NCBI GenBank assembly: GCA_035771175.1
Contig: CM069610.1
Coordinates: 27,556,501-27,620,500 of the forward strand
Direction: 5' to 3'
Source of the DNA: Paratinospora sagittata
Lineage: Eukaryota; Streptophyta; Magnoliopsida; Ranunculales; Menispermaceae
DNA length: 64,000 nucleotides
The position numbers and the translations under genes were made by a program. The first letter of the stretch is position 1. The number at the start of each line of letters is the position of its first letter. Positions 1 through 10,460 of this stretch are shown piece after piece. The notes under the pieces are model-generated. The model saw only the letters and a program-made list of their open reading frames with translations, had not been told where the DNA came from and ran no database searches.

Positions 1-754
1 TTCCTTCACCAAACCCCACAATAGTGGGACCCATGTGCATTAGGTACACCCATTTTAGAGTGGAATTGTCTTACAAACACCAGATACATACATTGCTAAG
101 CTTGACTTAGAGGACAAGCAACAAGGCAACTAATAAAAACCAATAAAAAATAGTGTAGCAAATAGTTAGAAGTTTATGCACGCCAAAGAGAGAAGAGAGA
201 AAGGTGAGAGCAAATTTCTTATTTCATCAAGCATGTCTTTTAATTACAATTTCACTAATACATAGCGTAATCTAATCAAAATATGGAAACTTGCCTATAT
301 CACCTAAATTAAGAAACATGCTATTTTCTAATTAAATAAAGAAATAACTAACAAAGGAAATAAATCATTGTAATACAAAAGGAAGAAATCAATCAGCCAA
401 TTGACGTCATCGATAAAATCGAGAGAATTGAATAATAGATATGTATCCTGCATCAGAGGTAGAGGTTCTAACTAGATAGCCTCTAAAAAAACTAGCAAAT
501 GGCCATAGCCTATGTGAATGGCTTAGAAGTTGGTCCAATCTAATGTAATCTTGTGTTGTGTGGTCTAGTGGACCTCTTGTCCTCCTTGTCTTCTCATTGT
601 GTTTTATTTTATATTTTATAACGTAATATATTCTCCATTTCTTCTCAAAAAAATAAAAAAATAATAATTGTGCAGCAACTCAAGACTTATTTTTAGTAGT
701 TCAAACATGCTTGAATCAAAGGTTTTCAGGGATGGAAATTAGGGATTTACAATA
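1..754. other. Non-coding sequence, presumed intron of the DUF1365 gene
   Basis: No gene is visible. The stretch lies downstream, in the minus-strand sense, of exon 3 of the DUF1365 gene, so it is probably still intronic if the gene continues past the window edge. The part around 540-670, CT-rich and then ending in an A-rich run, resembles the 3' end of the LINE copies at 3200-3267 and 4387-4564. It may be a third, older LINE tail, but I could not identify a target-site duplication for it. Confidence 0.4.
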
Positions 755-769
755 GGATTCATTGTAGGA

Positions 770-3267
770 GGGCAAGAACTGGAATAGAGGATTCCTATCT
801 TGGGGGACAAGAGTAACTCTACTTAAAGCTATCCTTGAGGCCTTGCCAACATACTACTTGTATGCTTTTAGGTTTCCTACCAAAGTTGCAAAGGAAATTG
901 AGAAATTCAAGAGAACTTTCTTGTGGAAAGGAGAGAAGAAAAGGAAAGGGGGTCACCTAGCTAGTGAGATAGGAAGTGGTCCAGAGGAGTATGGAGCAAG
1001 GAGGCTTGGGAGTCGGAAACTGATTGCAAAGAAACCAAGCTCCAGTGGGGAAGTGCTTATGATGTTTCATAGGGGAGAAGACGAAATTGTGGGCCAAAAT
1101 CATCACAAGCAAGGATGGTCTTCATGATGACCAAAGGGGTACGCGCTTGAACAAAAAATCCATCTTCCGCAGTCCCTGGAAATTCATTTATTCAGTTTAC
1201 CCTTTATTCCTCAACTCCATTAGCTTTAAGGTCCGGAATGGTAGAAGCATTAGGTTCAAGGAAGACATTTAGGTAGGAAGCAATTGCCTTAAAGAACTTT
1301 TCCCCAAAATCCATAGGTTGTCTAACCTTAAGAACCAACCTATTGCCTCCTTTTCCCACTAGGAACGGAGTAGCATTGGACTCTTAACATAAGTAGGGAC
1401 CTAACTGATAGGGAATTGGAGGATATTTCTGCACTAACAGGCTGTATTCAGGGTCTATCCCTAGGAGATGTAGAAGATATGTCTATTTGGTCTAGGAATT
1501 CATTGGGAGTTTTCACAGTTAAGTCCTTCTTTGATTCCCTTACGCACATTCACAACCCAACCCTCTCCTTCCCAACTAACTTTATATGGAAAGCTCATGT
1601 TCCTGCCAAGGCTTTAAAACTCGTGAGGCTAAGTGAAGCGATTTCTCTTTATGAGGCGAGGCGTAAGCCTAGAGGTGGTACTAGGCATAAGCCTCAAATT
1701 TCTATAATAGAATACATAAAAAAAAATTCAGTAATTCTAAAAATTCAAATACAATGAATAAGTAGAAAAACATAAAATATATACAAACTTGAGCTATTTC
1801 TATGTAAGAACCTTATCACATAACAATGTGAAGCATACAAGGCACAAACTTGATATATTGATTGCTTTAATTATTATAAGTAGTTAAACACTATTCAAAA
1901 CTAAATGAGTACACATTAAAAGTCCAAAATTTCTTAAGTTTCTAAACGTCAAAAAAAGAAATTAGCAGAAACTTAACAAATAGAATGCAATAATAGTATT
2001 AGGTTACCACTTCTTAGTTTTCGCATTCTCTAACAACATTTTTAAGTTTCTAGCTTTTTTTTTTTGAATTATATTTTATGATGGTCCTCGCTATAAACTT
2101 ATAGAAACGATTGGCATTAGAAGTTCACTTGATAATGTTTATGTAGTCTACAAAAAAATTAGGGGAGTTTTAAAACTTTGATCTTTCCTAATACTTGACG
2201 TTTGAATTTTAAGAAAGAGAAGGAACTAGCATATTTATACTAATATCAGTTAAAGTGTTTCCGAAAAATTGAAAAATGTAAATAGAAAAATGGCTTAGAG
2301 TTTAGGCTTGGAGTTTTAAAACTTTGACCTCTCCTAAATAATTAAAATTAAAACATTAAAAAAAAGAAGAAGAACTAGTATGTTTGGTCTAGACTTATAG
2401 TATCAATTTAAATGTTTTAGTAAAAAAAATGTAATTAGAAAAAGGGATTAGGTTGAGCCTTTTGATCACATACATTGAGGCCTAAGCCTCACCTCACATA
2501 ACATTGACATGTACGTAACAAAGCGCAAGCCTGATGTAAAATAGGTACAAGCCTCAAGAGGGTACCATTGAGGCTTAAGCTTTAACGCGATTTTCAATAG
2601 CCTCGAGGTGAGGCAGCCCTCAAGGCGTAAGCCTCATTGGATTTTTAAAACTATGGTTCCTACAAAGGTTAATGTTCTAGGGTGGATTGCAACACATGAA
2701 AAGCTTAATTGTGATGAGATACTCCACGGGAGATTTTAAATTTGGTCAATCTCACCAAACTGTTGCTATTTATGGAAGGAGAGTGGAGTCCCATAGACAC
2801 ATTTTAATGGAGTGTAGATTTGCTTAGGCGGTGTGGAGAAGATGGAAAACGTACTTATGATGGGACACTCTTTTGGACATGGAAAGTTGTTGGGCCTTCC
2901 CAGAGAATGTTGTAATTCCCACACGCTTGAGAGATTACTATAGAGTTGTGGTGTTGGCAGTTATTTTGGTACTTTGGAAGGAAAGAAATAATATGGTTTT
3001 CGAGGGGAGAGATGGAGACTGGGAGGATGTTTGGGCCACCGTTCACCTCACAGTTTTTTGCTTCTCATTGGGTTAGTGTATCTAAACTAGCTAAGAGGTA
3101 TGGTTTAGGCGAGTGGCTTAAAGGGGGGGTACCCAATTTTGGACTATATTTAAGTTTCCCCAGGGGACAACCTGTCCCTTGGGTTTTTGTGATTATTTGA
3201 TTTTTGCTATCTACATAATATAATCCTTATTGTTTCCAGTCAAAAATAAATAAATAAATAAATAAAT
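770..3267 (+). mobile_element. 5'-truncated L1-type LINE, inactive
   Basis: This is the 3' part of a plant L1-like non-LTR retrotransposon. It encodes the end of the reverse transcriptase (LPTYYLYAFRFP, then FLWKGE near 843-960). Downstream come segments typical of the plant LINE C-terminal region, including SIWSRNSLGVFTVKSFF near 1480-1530 and LVLWKERNNMVFEG near 2965-3005. Several frame changes and stops make it non-functional. It ends in a TAAA/AAAT-repeat tail at 3241-3267. A direct repeat, GGATTCATTGTAGGA at 755-769 and GGATTCATTGTTGGA at 3268-3282 (14 of 15 identical), brackets it as a target-site duplication and fixes both ends. A separate element interrupts it at about 1614-2653. It lies in an intron of the DUF1365 gene, in the opposite orientation. 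Confidence 0.85.
1614..2653. mobile_element. Unclassified ~1.04 kb element nested in the LINE
   Basis: The LINE protein reading is interrupted here and resumes at about 2655. Both edges carry words built from GAGGCGTAAGCCTC and its complement (1625-1695 and 2470-2640), so the ends are roughly inverted repeats. Internally, two copies of a roughly 140 bp segment beginning TTTTAAAACTTTGA lie at about 2168 and 2308. The LINE words TGTTCCTGCCAAGGCT (1598-1613) and TGGTTCCTACAAAGGTT (2654-2670) flank it as a diverged duplication. No protein is encoded. It could be a non-autonomous DNA element; the class is not certain. Confidence 0.5.
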
Positions 3268-3282
3268 GGATTCATTGTTGGA

Positions 3283-3497
3283 TTACTTTCAACAAAAGGA
3301 GTACAAGACTGAATTTTACTAGGATTTAGGAAGAAAAGGGATAATCACAAACTAGTTCGTCTTCATTTAAAACGCAAAAAAAAGGGCATTTTACAACTTG
3401 CACCTATTTAAAAATGGGTTATGGGATACTTGAATGACCTAGCATTTCATACTGCATTCTTTACCTTGTCCTTTTTTACGAAAAAGTTAGATACCTA

Positions 3498-3528
<31 letters not shown>

Positions 3529-4027
3529 TCCTTGGGTCCTCATAAGAATCATAAGCATTAAAGGACCTTTTTCTCCCACCCTTGTATTCATAAGGACCAC
3601 AAAGAAGGGCCATGGAAAAATAGAAACGGCAAACACACCCAATTCAAAATCAATGTCTATCTTTAAGCAAAAGGACATGATCCCCTTGTATATAACTACA
3701 TGCGCAAAAATGTTGTCATGTGACCCTGCATTTATAGAGTCATCGAGTCAAAGACATTTGCATGGACCCAAATTTGCTCTCCCTCACATGAATTAATCAT
3801 TGCCTTTTAGAACAATTATTAAGAAGAAAAACAAGGCCCAAAATATCAATTCATCCCTCCAAGAAGCAAGCAGCATGATGCAAAAGGGCATCAAGTACTC
3901 ATCAGAATAAAGGAGCGTTCTCATCAGACAAGAAATATAGATGTCAATCCAAACACATAATATGAGCAATTGATACAAATTCCCACTAGAAAATTAAAAA
4001 AAAATACAAGTAGATAATGTTTCATAC
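3283..4027. other. Intron sequence, no gene seen
   Basis: The stretch lies between the LINE and exon 3 of the DUF1365 gene. Apart from a GA microsatellite at 3501-3528 I see no feature. I looked on the minus strand for the next DUF1365 exon and did not find one. Confidence 0.4.
3501..3528. repeat. GA dinucleotide microsatellite
   Basis: A run of GA repeats with one phase break. It makes short spurious serine/leucine-rich reading frames on the complementary strand. Confidence 0.9.
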
Positions 4028-4120
4028 CATAAAAGGACTGACATGCAATGGCTTTGCTACTAAATCTGAATCTGGATCGAATGTGAAGGACACTCTTTCA
4101 CCCCATGGTGTATTTGTTAC
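4028..4120 (-). CDS. DUF1365-domain protein, exon 3
   Basis: A 93-base, phase-0 exon bounded by an AG acceptor (4122-4121) and a GT donor (4027-4026). It encodes 31 residues beginning VTNTPWGERVSF and ending LHVSPFM. This is what the DUF1365 family has directly after the CIAE of exon 2, so the junction across the huge intron is convincing. Further exons, expected to start with a conserved segment soon after this point, are not visible in 1-4027. Confidence 0.82.
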
Positions 4121-4386
4121 CTAAGACCATAAAGTACCAAAATGTCAACATAAGAGAGTCCAAAATAAATGTACTTTACTACATATAAAGTAGCACTAAA
4201 ATAAGAAATTTTCCCATTTCGCTTCATCTCAATGATCAAAACAATATTAAAAGGCAAGACCTCTCAAGCATTGAAAGATCTCCATCGTAAGTGTAGGGCA
4301 ATCAAATTAATCTCACTTCAAAAATCATTTCACAAGTATTTGATGAAGTTGCTGAGAATGTGGACATGATTGACAAATTATGCATT

Positions 4387-4564
4387 AGAGTGCATGCATG
4401 TTGTAATTGCAGTCCAAATTTTGGTGTTGCTTGCAGCATCATTTCTGCTATTGTTTGTATTTGATTAGTTTGCTTGCAGCATCTTGCTGCTTTAGGATGT
4501 TTTTTTTTTCTTCTTTTCATATAGTAATATACACACTTTGTTTCCTCTCAAAAAAAAAAAAAAA
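4387..4564 (+). mobile_element. Short LINE 3'-end insertion with poly(A)
   Basis: An approximately 178-base fragment ends in a 16-base poly(A) run. It is bracketed by an 18-base duplication containing CAAATTATGCATT (4369-4386 and 4565-4582, one mismatch). The 3' part resembles the LINE tail at 3200-3267. This is a severely 5'-truncated target-primed insertion inside intron 2 of the DUF1365 gene. Confidence 0.75.
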
Positions 4565-4808
4565 ATTGTCAAATTATGCATTGTATTTACATAGAGAAGA
4601 AAATCGAAAAGGATATTTCGTACAGAATCCATATAGTCAAAGGTCAAAATCTTCAAAAAAGAAGTCCAAAACCAAGGTCTCAACAAATATCCTTATGGGC
4701 CATACATTGCAAATCGTGAATGTGTCACTTTTTCAACGACTAAAGCAACTTCGCTACATCTAATCAATCCATGCCAATGGAGAACACTGAACCACCGGAT
4801 GTTCACCA

Positions 4809-5551
4809 TGTCGGGTGGGCCTAGATCTCAACAAGTATCAACATCATCCCCAACTTGACCACCTCTCGGCCAAGGTGTTGAGTTAACTTGATACTAATGA
4901 GGGTGAGATCCCAACTTACATGTTATGTGATGAACTTGCCTATTTCCGATGTGGGGCTATTTTTTTAGTCCACACATACCCAAAAAATCTCCACCTTGAA
5001 CCAAAATTCAATCAGCAACATCTCAAGGAACCATCCACAACCCATGAGCACCCAATGTGCTCCACCTTGACATACATATGTCTCAACCAAACCTTCGGCT
5101 GTGAAATCAATTGTCAAGGAAAAATTAAAAATATAATAATCCTATCTGGAAAATATATTTATTTTTTCACCTTTCACTTTTCCAATCTAGAATAGAAGAA
5201 ATCTAAAAGTACACCCCTTTGAAGAACAAAAAACAATACTTAATGTTATGGGTATCTCAAAAACACCGCTTCAACTTCTCCAAAGCTTTCTTTCTTCCTT
5301 TACTTCTTCTATAGCTCAACTTCAAATAGAGATCACAATAAAGGATTTAATATACTAATTTAAAACAACCACTAACCCTTTTTACATTATAGCGTGGGAC
5401 TTGGGTATATGCGTGCAGGTAGGATAGAAACATAGTTAGAGTGGGAAAAGGAGAGAGATAAAATAAAAAATGAGATTTTTGACTCCTTGCAAAAGTGGGA
5501 ATTTGATTCCTTTTACAAGTGAGTCCTAACATATAGAAAGGAAACCGAACA
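4809..5551 (-). repeat. 3' LTR of the copia element
   Basis: Read on the minus strand it starts TGTTCGG directly after the polypurine tract and ends CCCACCCGACA. It contains two parts: a ~440-base segment (5551-5112) and a ~175-base segment (about 4983-4809). Between them lie a primer-binding-like word, a spacer, and a polypurine-like AAGGTGGAGATT. The same arrangement occurs in the 5' copy, but there the larger segment is in the opposite orientation. Confidence 0.65.
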
Positions 5552-5564
5552 AATCTCCCCCTTT
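5552..5564 (-). other. Polypurine tract of the copia element
   Basis: The minus-strand sequence GAAAGGGGGAGATT immediately precedes the TG of the 3' LTR, which is the normal place for plus-strand priming of reverse transcription. Confidence 0.7.
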
Positions 5565-5589
5565 CAATCATGAGATGAGATCTACACCG

Positions 5590-7690
5590 CTCAAGCCTGC
5601 AATGTTGCTATATACTCCATGCTTCATCAAGCAACACCTTAGTCATCATATGATTCATAACTGAATCATTCTTGTGAGTGTGAACTTTCCCAACCTGTAA
5701 CTCCTTTTCAAGCACTTTCTTTATCTGTTGACATCCTAACCTGATATGCTTCGACTTGGAATTAAAACTTGGATTCTTACTCAAATGGATGACACTTTGA
5801 CTAAACAGTAAAAATGTAATTGTCTTGTTCTTCACTCAACTCTTGTGGAAACCTCTTCATCCATAGCATCTCTTTCAACTCTCAGTAACTGCAATATACT
5901 ATGCCTCTATAATGGATAGTGTAACACACTTTTGTAACTTGGACAGCCAAGACACAACTCCTCACTGCAAAAGTAAATAGATATCCAAGATGCAGACTAA
6001 TTTGGAATCTAAATCACCTACCATATCTACATCTGTGTAGCCCATTAACATGGCCTGATCATCTCCAAAGCAGAATCTTACCTTAGAAGAACCTCTATAC
6101 CAAAGTATCCACCAAACTATTGTCCAATGTTCTTTGCCAGGATTGGCAAGAAATCTGCTAACTACACCAACCGCATATGCAATGTCTGGCTTCATTCACA
6201 CATTGGCATACATCAAACTCCCAGCTAATAAAGCATAGGAAATTTTCTCCATTTCTTTCGTTTCACTGTTTGTGGAAGGGCGCTAATCATGACTAAGTTT
6301 GAAATGGTTAGCAAGTGGTCAACTAACTGAAACATTCATATTGAACCTCTGGAGTACTTTTTCAATGTACATTTCTTGTGATAACTAAGGCCTTCTAGCC
6401 TTCCTATCACAAGAGATATGCATACCGGGGATTCTTTGAGTTGGACCCAAATCCTTCATGCCAAATGACTTACTCAATTATTTCCTCAACCTGGCAATTT
6501 GTTAGAATCATGCCCAACAATCAACATATCATCCACATATAAAACTAGCAAAAGTATGATAAAATCACCATTAGTGAATTTTTGTACAAACCCACAATAA
6601 TTTGAAGTGGTTCTCCTGTACCTATGATCAACCATGAATGACACAAACTTCTAGTACCACTGCCTTGGGGCCTATTTCAACCCAGATAGGCTTTTCTTCA
6701 ACTTGTAAACCAAGTGCTCTTTACCTTTGACTTTGAAACCTCTTAGTTGCTCTATGTAGACATCTTCCTTCCAAATCCTCATGAAAAAAGGTTGTTTTCA
6801 CATCTAACAGTTCAATATCAAAATTAATACTTGTAGCTAAAGCCAATACAATCCCATTGAAGACATCTTCACCACTGATGCAAAAATCTCATCAAAGTCA
6901 TTTCTTTTCTTTTGTCCAAAACCCTTCACAACTGATGTAGGACACGTGCTAGACTATAGAAGTCTTAAATTTAAAGTTTTAGGTTCTTTCTATTTTTAAG
7001 TTAAGTTGTTATTTTGGAGAAGTTTTTCTTTTAAAGTTGTCGTTCTAAATGGTTTTCAATATGTTTCTCGTTTATATTATTCAAGGTGTATTAAAAAGTA
7101 TCTAGAAGTGTCTAAATAGAATTCTAATAGCATTAAAAAGTTGATATAGTGTTATAGATACCTTAAGAAACTAATTTTGAGTGTTTTAGTAAGTTTTTAA
7201 GTTGTTTTAACATAGTTATCTATATAAAAAGCTCCATTTATAAAAAATATTATTCAAGCATCAATCATCATCTTCTTCAAAAGAAAACAATTGTTTCTCT
7301 TAGTTCTTTATTATTTTATTTTTTATTTTTTCTCTTGAATCCATTAATTCATATACACTTCTACTATGTTAACAACCAATCTTGCCTTGTACCTTTATTG
7401 TGAGCTCTTTTCTTCAGTTTTAACCTTGAAACTCATTTATTCTGCAACACTTTTTGACCCTTTGGTTTCTCAACCAAATCATAAATGCGGTTCTTATGCA
7501 AGGAATTCATCTCTTCTTGCATAGCTTTCATCTACTCTTTCCTGTGCTCATCATCAATAGCTTTATCATAGGACTATGCTTCACCCCCACTTGTGAGCAA
7601 AATATAATCTTGAATTGAATATCTTAATCTTTCATCCTTGGCTTCCAACTTGTCCAATTTATTTTATTGAAACTAATTGTTCTAAGTGTG
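5590..7690 (-). pseudogene. Copia pol remnant (reverse transcriptase-RNase H)
   Basis: Minus-strand reading, interrupted by stops and frameshifts. 7600-7377 carries the start of the RT region (KAIDDEHRKE, MQEEMNSLHKNRIYDLVE). After the nested LTR at 6933-7371 comes KGFGQKK, then a YVDD catalytic motif with its codons at 6539-6528. Next are KPDIAYAVGVVSRFLANPGK near 6190-6130 and GYTDVDMVGDLDSK near 6045-6000. The RNase H end, near 5790-5730, is followed by a recognisable IHTDENGADMLTK-type tail that has degenerated. The catalytic Asp pair survives but the frame does not. The order and motifs are standard for plant Ty1/copia. Confidence 0.85.
6933..7371. mobile_element. Solo LTR nested in the copia RT
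   Basis: A 439-base non-coding block begins TGATGTAGG and has a TATA-like TATATAAAAAG near 7224. It is flanked by ACAAC on both sides (6928-6932 and 7372-7376). Removing it with one ACAAC copy restores the RT reading KARLVVKGFG exactly, which proves it is an insertion. Its end (CTATGTTA) is not a perfect TG...CA, so its LTR identity is an inference. Confidence 0.7.
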
Positions 7691-7730
7691 GTTTTTAGTT
7701 CTATAATTTACACACGATAATATGAACCCT

Positions 7731-7745
7731 GGCTATGATACCACT
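7731..7745 (-). other. Primer-binding site of the copia element
   Basis: The minus-strand word TGGTATCATAGCC starts three bases after the end of the 5' LTR. It matches, with one change, the TGGTATCAGAGCC complementary to the 3' end of initiator tRNA-Met, which is the usual copia primer. Confidence 0.7.
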
Positions 7746-8591
7746 TGTTGGGTGGGTATGGATCTCAACAAGTACTGCTATTGTCCCCAATTTGACCACC
7801 TCTAGGCCCAAGTGTGGGGTTTTACTCCAAAAGGCTTCGATGCTAATGAGAGTGAGATCTCAACTTTTTACGTAATGAACTTGCCCATTTCCAATATGGC
7901 ATTATTATTTCGATTCACACACCCAACAAATCTCCACCTTAGACCGAAATCCAACCACTCATCACGATCAGACATCGCATGATCCATATCAGATTAACTG
8001 TTGTCATCATCATCTCAAGGAGCAACATATAAAGGAACCATCTACAACCCATAAGCACCCGCACAAGCTCTACCTTGATATACGTGCATCCCAACTGGAC
8101 CTTCGGCTCCGATACCATATGTTGAGGAAAAAATAAAAATATAATAATCCTAACTGAAACATATATTTATTGGTGGCCCATTACCGGTTACCCAATTATA
8201 AGGAGAATCACATTACCACTTCTACAAGGAGTTAAAAAATCTCACTTTCCGTTCTTTTTTTCTTTCTCCTTCTTCCCTCTAACTATGTTCCATCCTATCC
8301 CCATGCATATAACCAAGGTATAGTCCTATTTTGAATAAATACTTCAGAATCCTTCCTTGTGATCTCTTTTTGATGTTGAGCTATAGAGAAAGTAAAGGAC
8401 GAAAAAATAAAAAAACACCTTTGAAGACGTTTGTGAAGATTACTTACAACATCAAATATTAGTTTTTGCTCGTCAAAGAGGTGTATTACTAGATTTCTTC
8501 AAATCCAGATTGAAAAATTGAAAGGGGGGAAAATAAATATATTTTCCACAAGGACTATATTATATTTTTAAATTTTAACTTTTCCTCAACA
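7746..8591 (-). repeat. 5' LTR of the copia element
   Basis: On the minus strand it starts TGTTGAGGAAAA at 8591 and ends CCACCCAACA at 7746, next to the primer-binding site. Its larger segment (8591-8121) has inverted ends of about 50 bases (TGTTGAGGAAAA / TTTTCCTCAACA). Directly after this segment is TATGGTATCGGAGCC, a second primer-binding-like word inside the LTR. Confidence 0.65.
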
Positions 8592-8788
8592 CGCCAGGGG
8601 AGTCTCTAAATATACACCTCCATCACTACAACTTTCCAACTTAAAAACCATCTGATAAAGCTCAATGCAACTCCGAGGACGAACAAGCCAAAAACAAACA
8701 ACTGGGCATCACTAGATCAGACAAAGCAGGGAGATGAACAGTAAATACAAGAAGTAAATAACACATACAAAACACCAAAAATCCATAC

Positions 8789-8900
8789 CTCAGCTATACA
8801 TTTCTTAAGTTGATCAGTGGAACCCACGGTGTCATAGCAATAATACACACTCAACGGATTCTGCTCATACCCAACACTAGGTGGAATTGTCAAGAGAAGC
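8789..8900 (-). CDS. DUF1365-domain protein, exon 2
   Basis: A 112-base exon with an AG acceptor at 8902-8901 and a GT donor at 8788-8787. Its first base completes the split codon of exon 1. It encodes the most conserved part of the family, VGYEQNPLSVYYCYD, followed by a segment ending CIAE. Intron 1 is only 99 bases. The downstream intron is about 4.67 kb because it has received a copia retrotransposon and a short LINE copy. Confidence 0.88.
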
Positions 8901-8999
8901 CTGAATCAAATCAAATCAAAGGGAAAGTAATCAAACACCAAATGCCCACCAAATGTTTTAATACTAAATAAAAAGACAAATGAGAATGAAAGCACGTAC

Positions 9000-9352
9000 A
9001 CAGGACCCGTGGTGGAGGTAATCTGGCGAGCCTGGCAAGCAGAGAGATGATTGGAGAAGAAGGAAGAAGACAAGGTGTGGTGGTGGTGGGCACGGTCGAG
9101 ATCAACCAAAGCGTAACGAACGCTGTATTTGAAACCATGGCGAACCGGGCTCTTGCGCTCGTGCCGCACTGAGCCTTCGTAAAGAGTGACTCCTGTTGCT
9201 CTTGCTTCTTCTTCGTCTACTCTTGTTGTTTTTCTGCCGGTGATGCTTCGGAAGATGAGGAAATACAAGCACCGAAAGAAGAGAATTAGGGAGAGAGTGA
9301 AGGAAGTTAGCAGAGTTGACGTCGCGGAGCAGAGGAGATTAAATGCTTCCAT
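9000..9352 (-). CDS. DUF1365-domain protein, exon 1 (N-terminus)
   Basis: This is the first coding exon of the only recognisable cellular gene. ATG is at 9352-9350. Residues about 14-35 are a hydrophobic, probably membrane-spanning segment. From about residue 55 the DUF1365 signature begins, with LYEGSVRHERKSPVRH and then YALVDLD. The exon ends in a GT donor (8999-8998) after 117 codons plus two bases, and exon 2 supplies the missing base. Exons 1, 2 and 3 together give 186 in-frame codons. In bacteria DUF1365 proteins are commonly encoded beside an FAD-dependent amine oxidase-like protein and a cyclopropane-fatty-acyl-phospholipid synthase, which suggests a lipid role; the biochemical activity is not known to me. 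The C-terminal part is missing, presumably to the left of this window. The alternative, that the gene is already dead, is not supported by any stop or frameshift in the three exons. Confidence 0.85.
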
Positions 9353-9929
9353 TTTTAGCTCTGTTTATGTGTCCCTGCAAGCCAGGCTCATCTCTTCAAG
9401 TCACTTCAAGTCAACGACGACCACCGTCGGCAATTCAAGTCATTCTTTTCTATTGCAGGCAGACAATACGACATTGCGACTTTTCCCCCTTTTTTCGTTT
9501 ATTACTTTTTTTATTTTTTTATTTTTTTTTGCTTTGGTTTAACAAGTTTGTTGTAGGTTCTAAGTTCTTTCGTGAAATTGTCATAGGTTCTTTTCACCCA
9601 ACATTTTTAGGTGTGCTTAAAAAGGAAAAAGATTAATTTCTAATCACCTCCATTATAATTTCTCAAGCACCCCTTAACCTGAATACATAAAAAAATCTAC
9701 AGAGTCTTTCTTTTTGTGCTGAATCGATGTCATCTACGTTTTCTTTTAATTATTCATCTATGTGCCCTTTGTTGCAAGGGTTGTATTCTCTTTTCATTGG
9801 ATCTTTGCCCTCTTTCCTATGGAGTTTATGCGCCCACTTGTCTTTATAAGACATAGGAAGGTCACTGGTTGTGTCTGCATCTTCTACAAATGATTCATAA
9901 CGTCATTAGAAGGATGTACTCTATAAATA

Positions 9930-10460
9930 GGAAATCATTCAACTGAAATAAGTTTTTTTTCAACTACATGAGGTTGGCTACATAAATATATTTCCTTCAC
10001 TCTACTCTATCAAGGACTAAGTGAGCATTCAAATTATAAGATCTTAGATCTTTTTTAATTATTTTTATTCTTGTTATTTTAGGTTTACCTCTACCTTCTA
10101 TTGTTATCATCCAGTGTTAATAGGTCAGTTGTCCTAATTGAAGCATCTAAAGGCCTCGCTGTGTGTCCAAACCACCTTAATCTATTTTTTCTCATTTTCC
10201 GAATATGTCTATTTCTAATTCTATCTTTTAAAGTTTTACCATATATTTATTTTAGCATTTGTATTTTTGTTACATTTAGTTTGTTAATGTGTTGTTTTTT
10301 TAATTATCGACATTACGTACCATATAACATGACTAGCCTAATAACAACTCTATAAAAATTTTCTTTTAACTTCAATGAGCATGTCTATCATATAATACTC
10401 TAGAAGTACTCCTCCACTTGATCCATCCTACTTTAACTCTATGGTTTACCTATTTCTTCT
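9930..10460 (-). pseudogene. RTE-type LINE remnant
   Basis: Read on the minus strand, fragments match the end of the plant RTE reverse transcriptase. The first (near 10440-10310) resembles the KLKGKFYRTVVRPAMLYG segment, here degenerated. Next is a DLGGLDTQR-like piece corresponding to the RWFGHVQRR motif near 10180-10150. Last is RVEWRKYIYVAN near 10000-9960, which corresponds to the final RAEWRKRI..ADP motif. Many stops and frameshifts are present. The upstream part of the LINE is missing. The identification rests on order and spacing of several short matches, so the exact edges are uncertain. Confidence 0.55.

Larger units (their letters stand above)
4809..8591 (-). mobile_element. Defective Ty1/copia retrotransposon in intron 2 of the DUF1365 gene
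   Basis: In the minus-strand order the element has a long terminal repeat (8591-7746), a primer-binding site, a pol remnant (about 7690-5590), a polypurine tract (5564-5552) and a second terminal repeat (5551-4809). Five-base flanks CACCA (4804-4808) and CGCCA (8592-8596) look like a target-site duplication with one change. Gag, protease and most of integrase are absent, so it cannot move by itself. A solo LTR of another family interrupts it at 6933-7371. It lies wholly inside the DUF1365 intron, in the same orientation as the gene. Confidence 0.75.
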
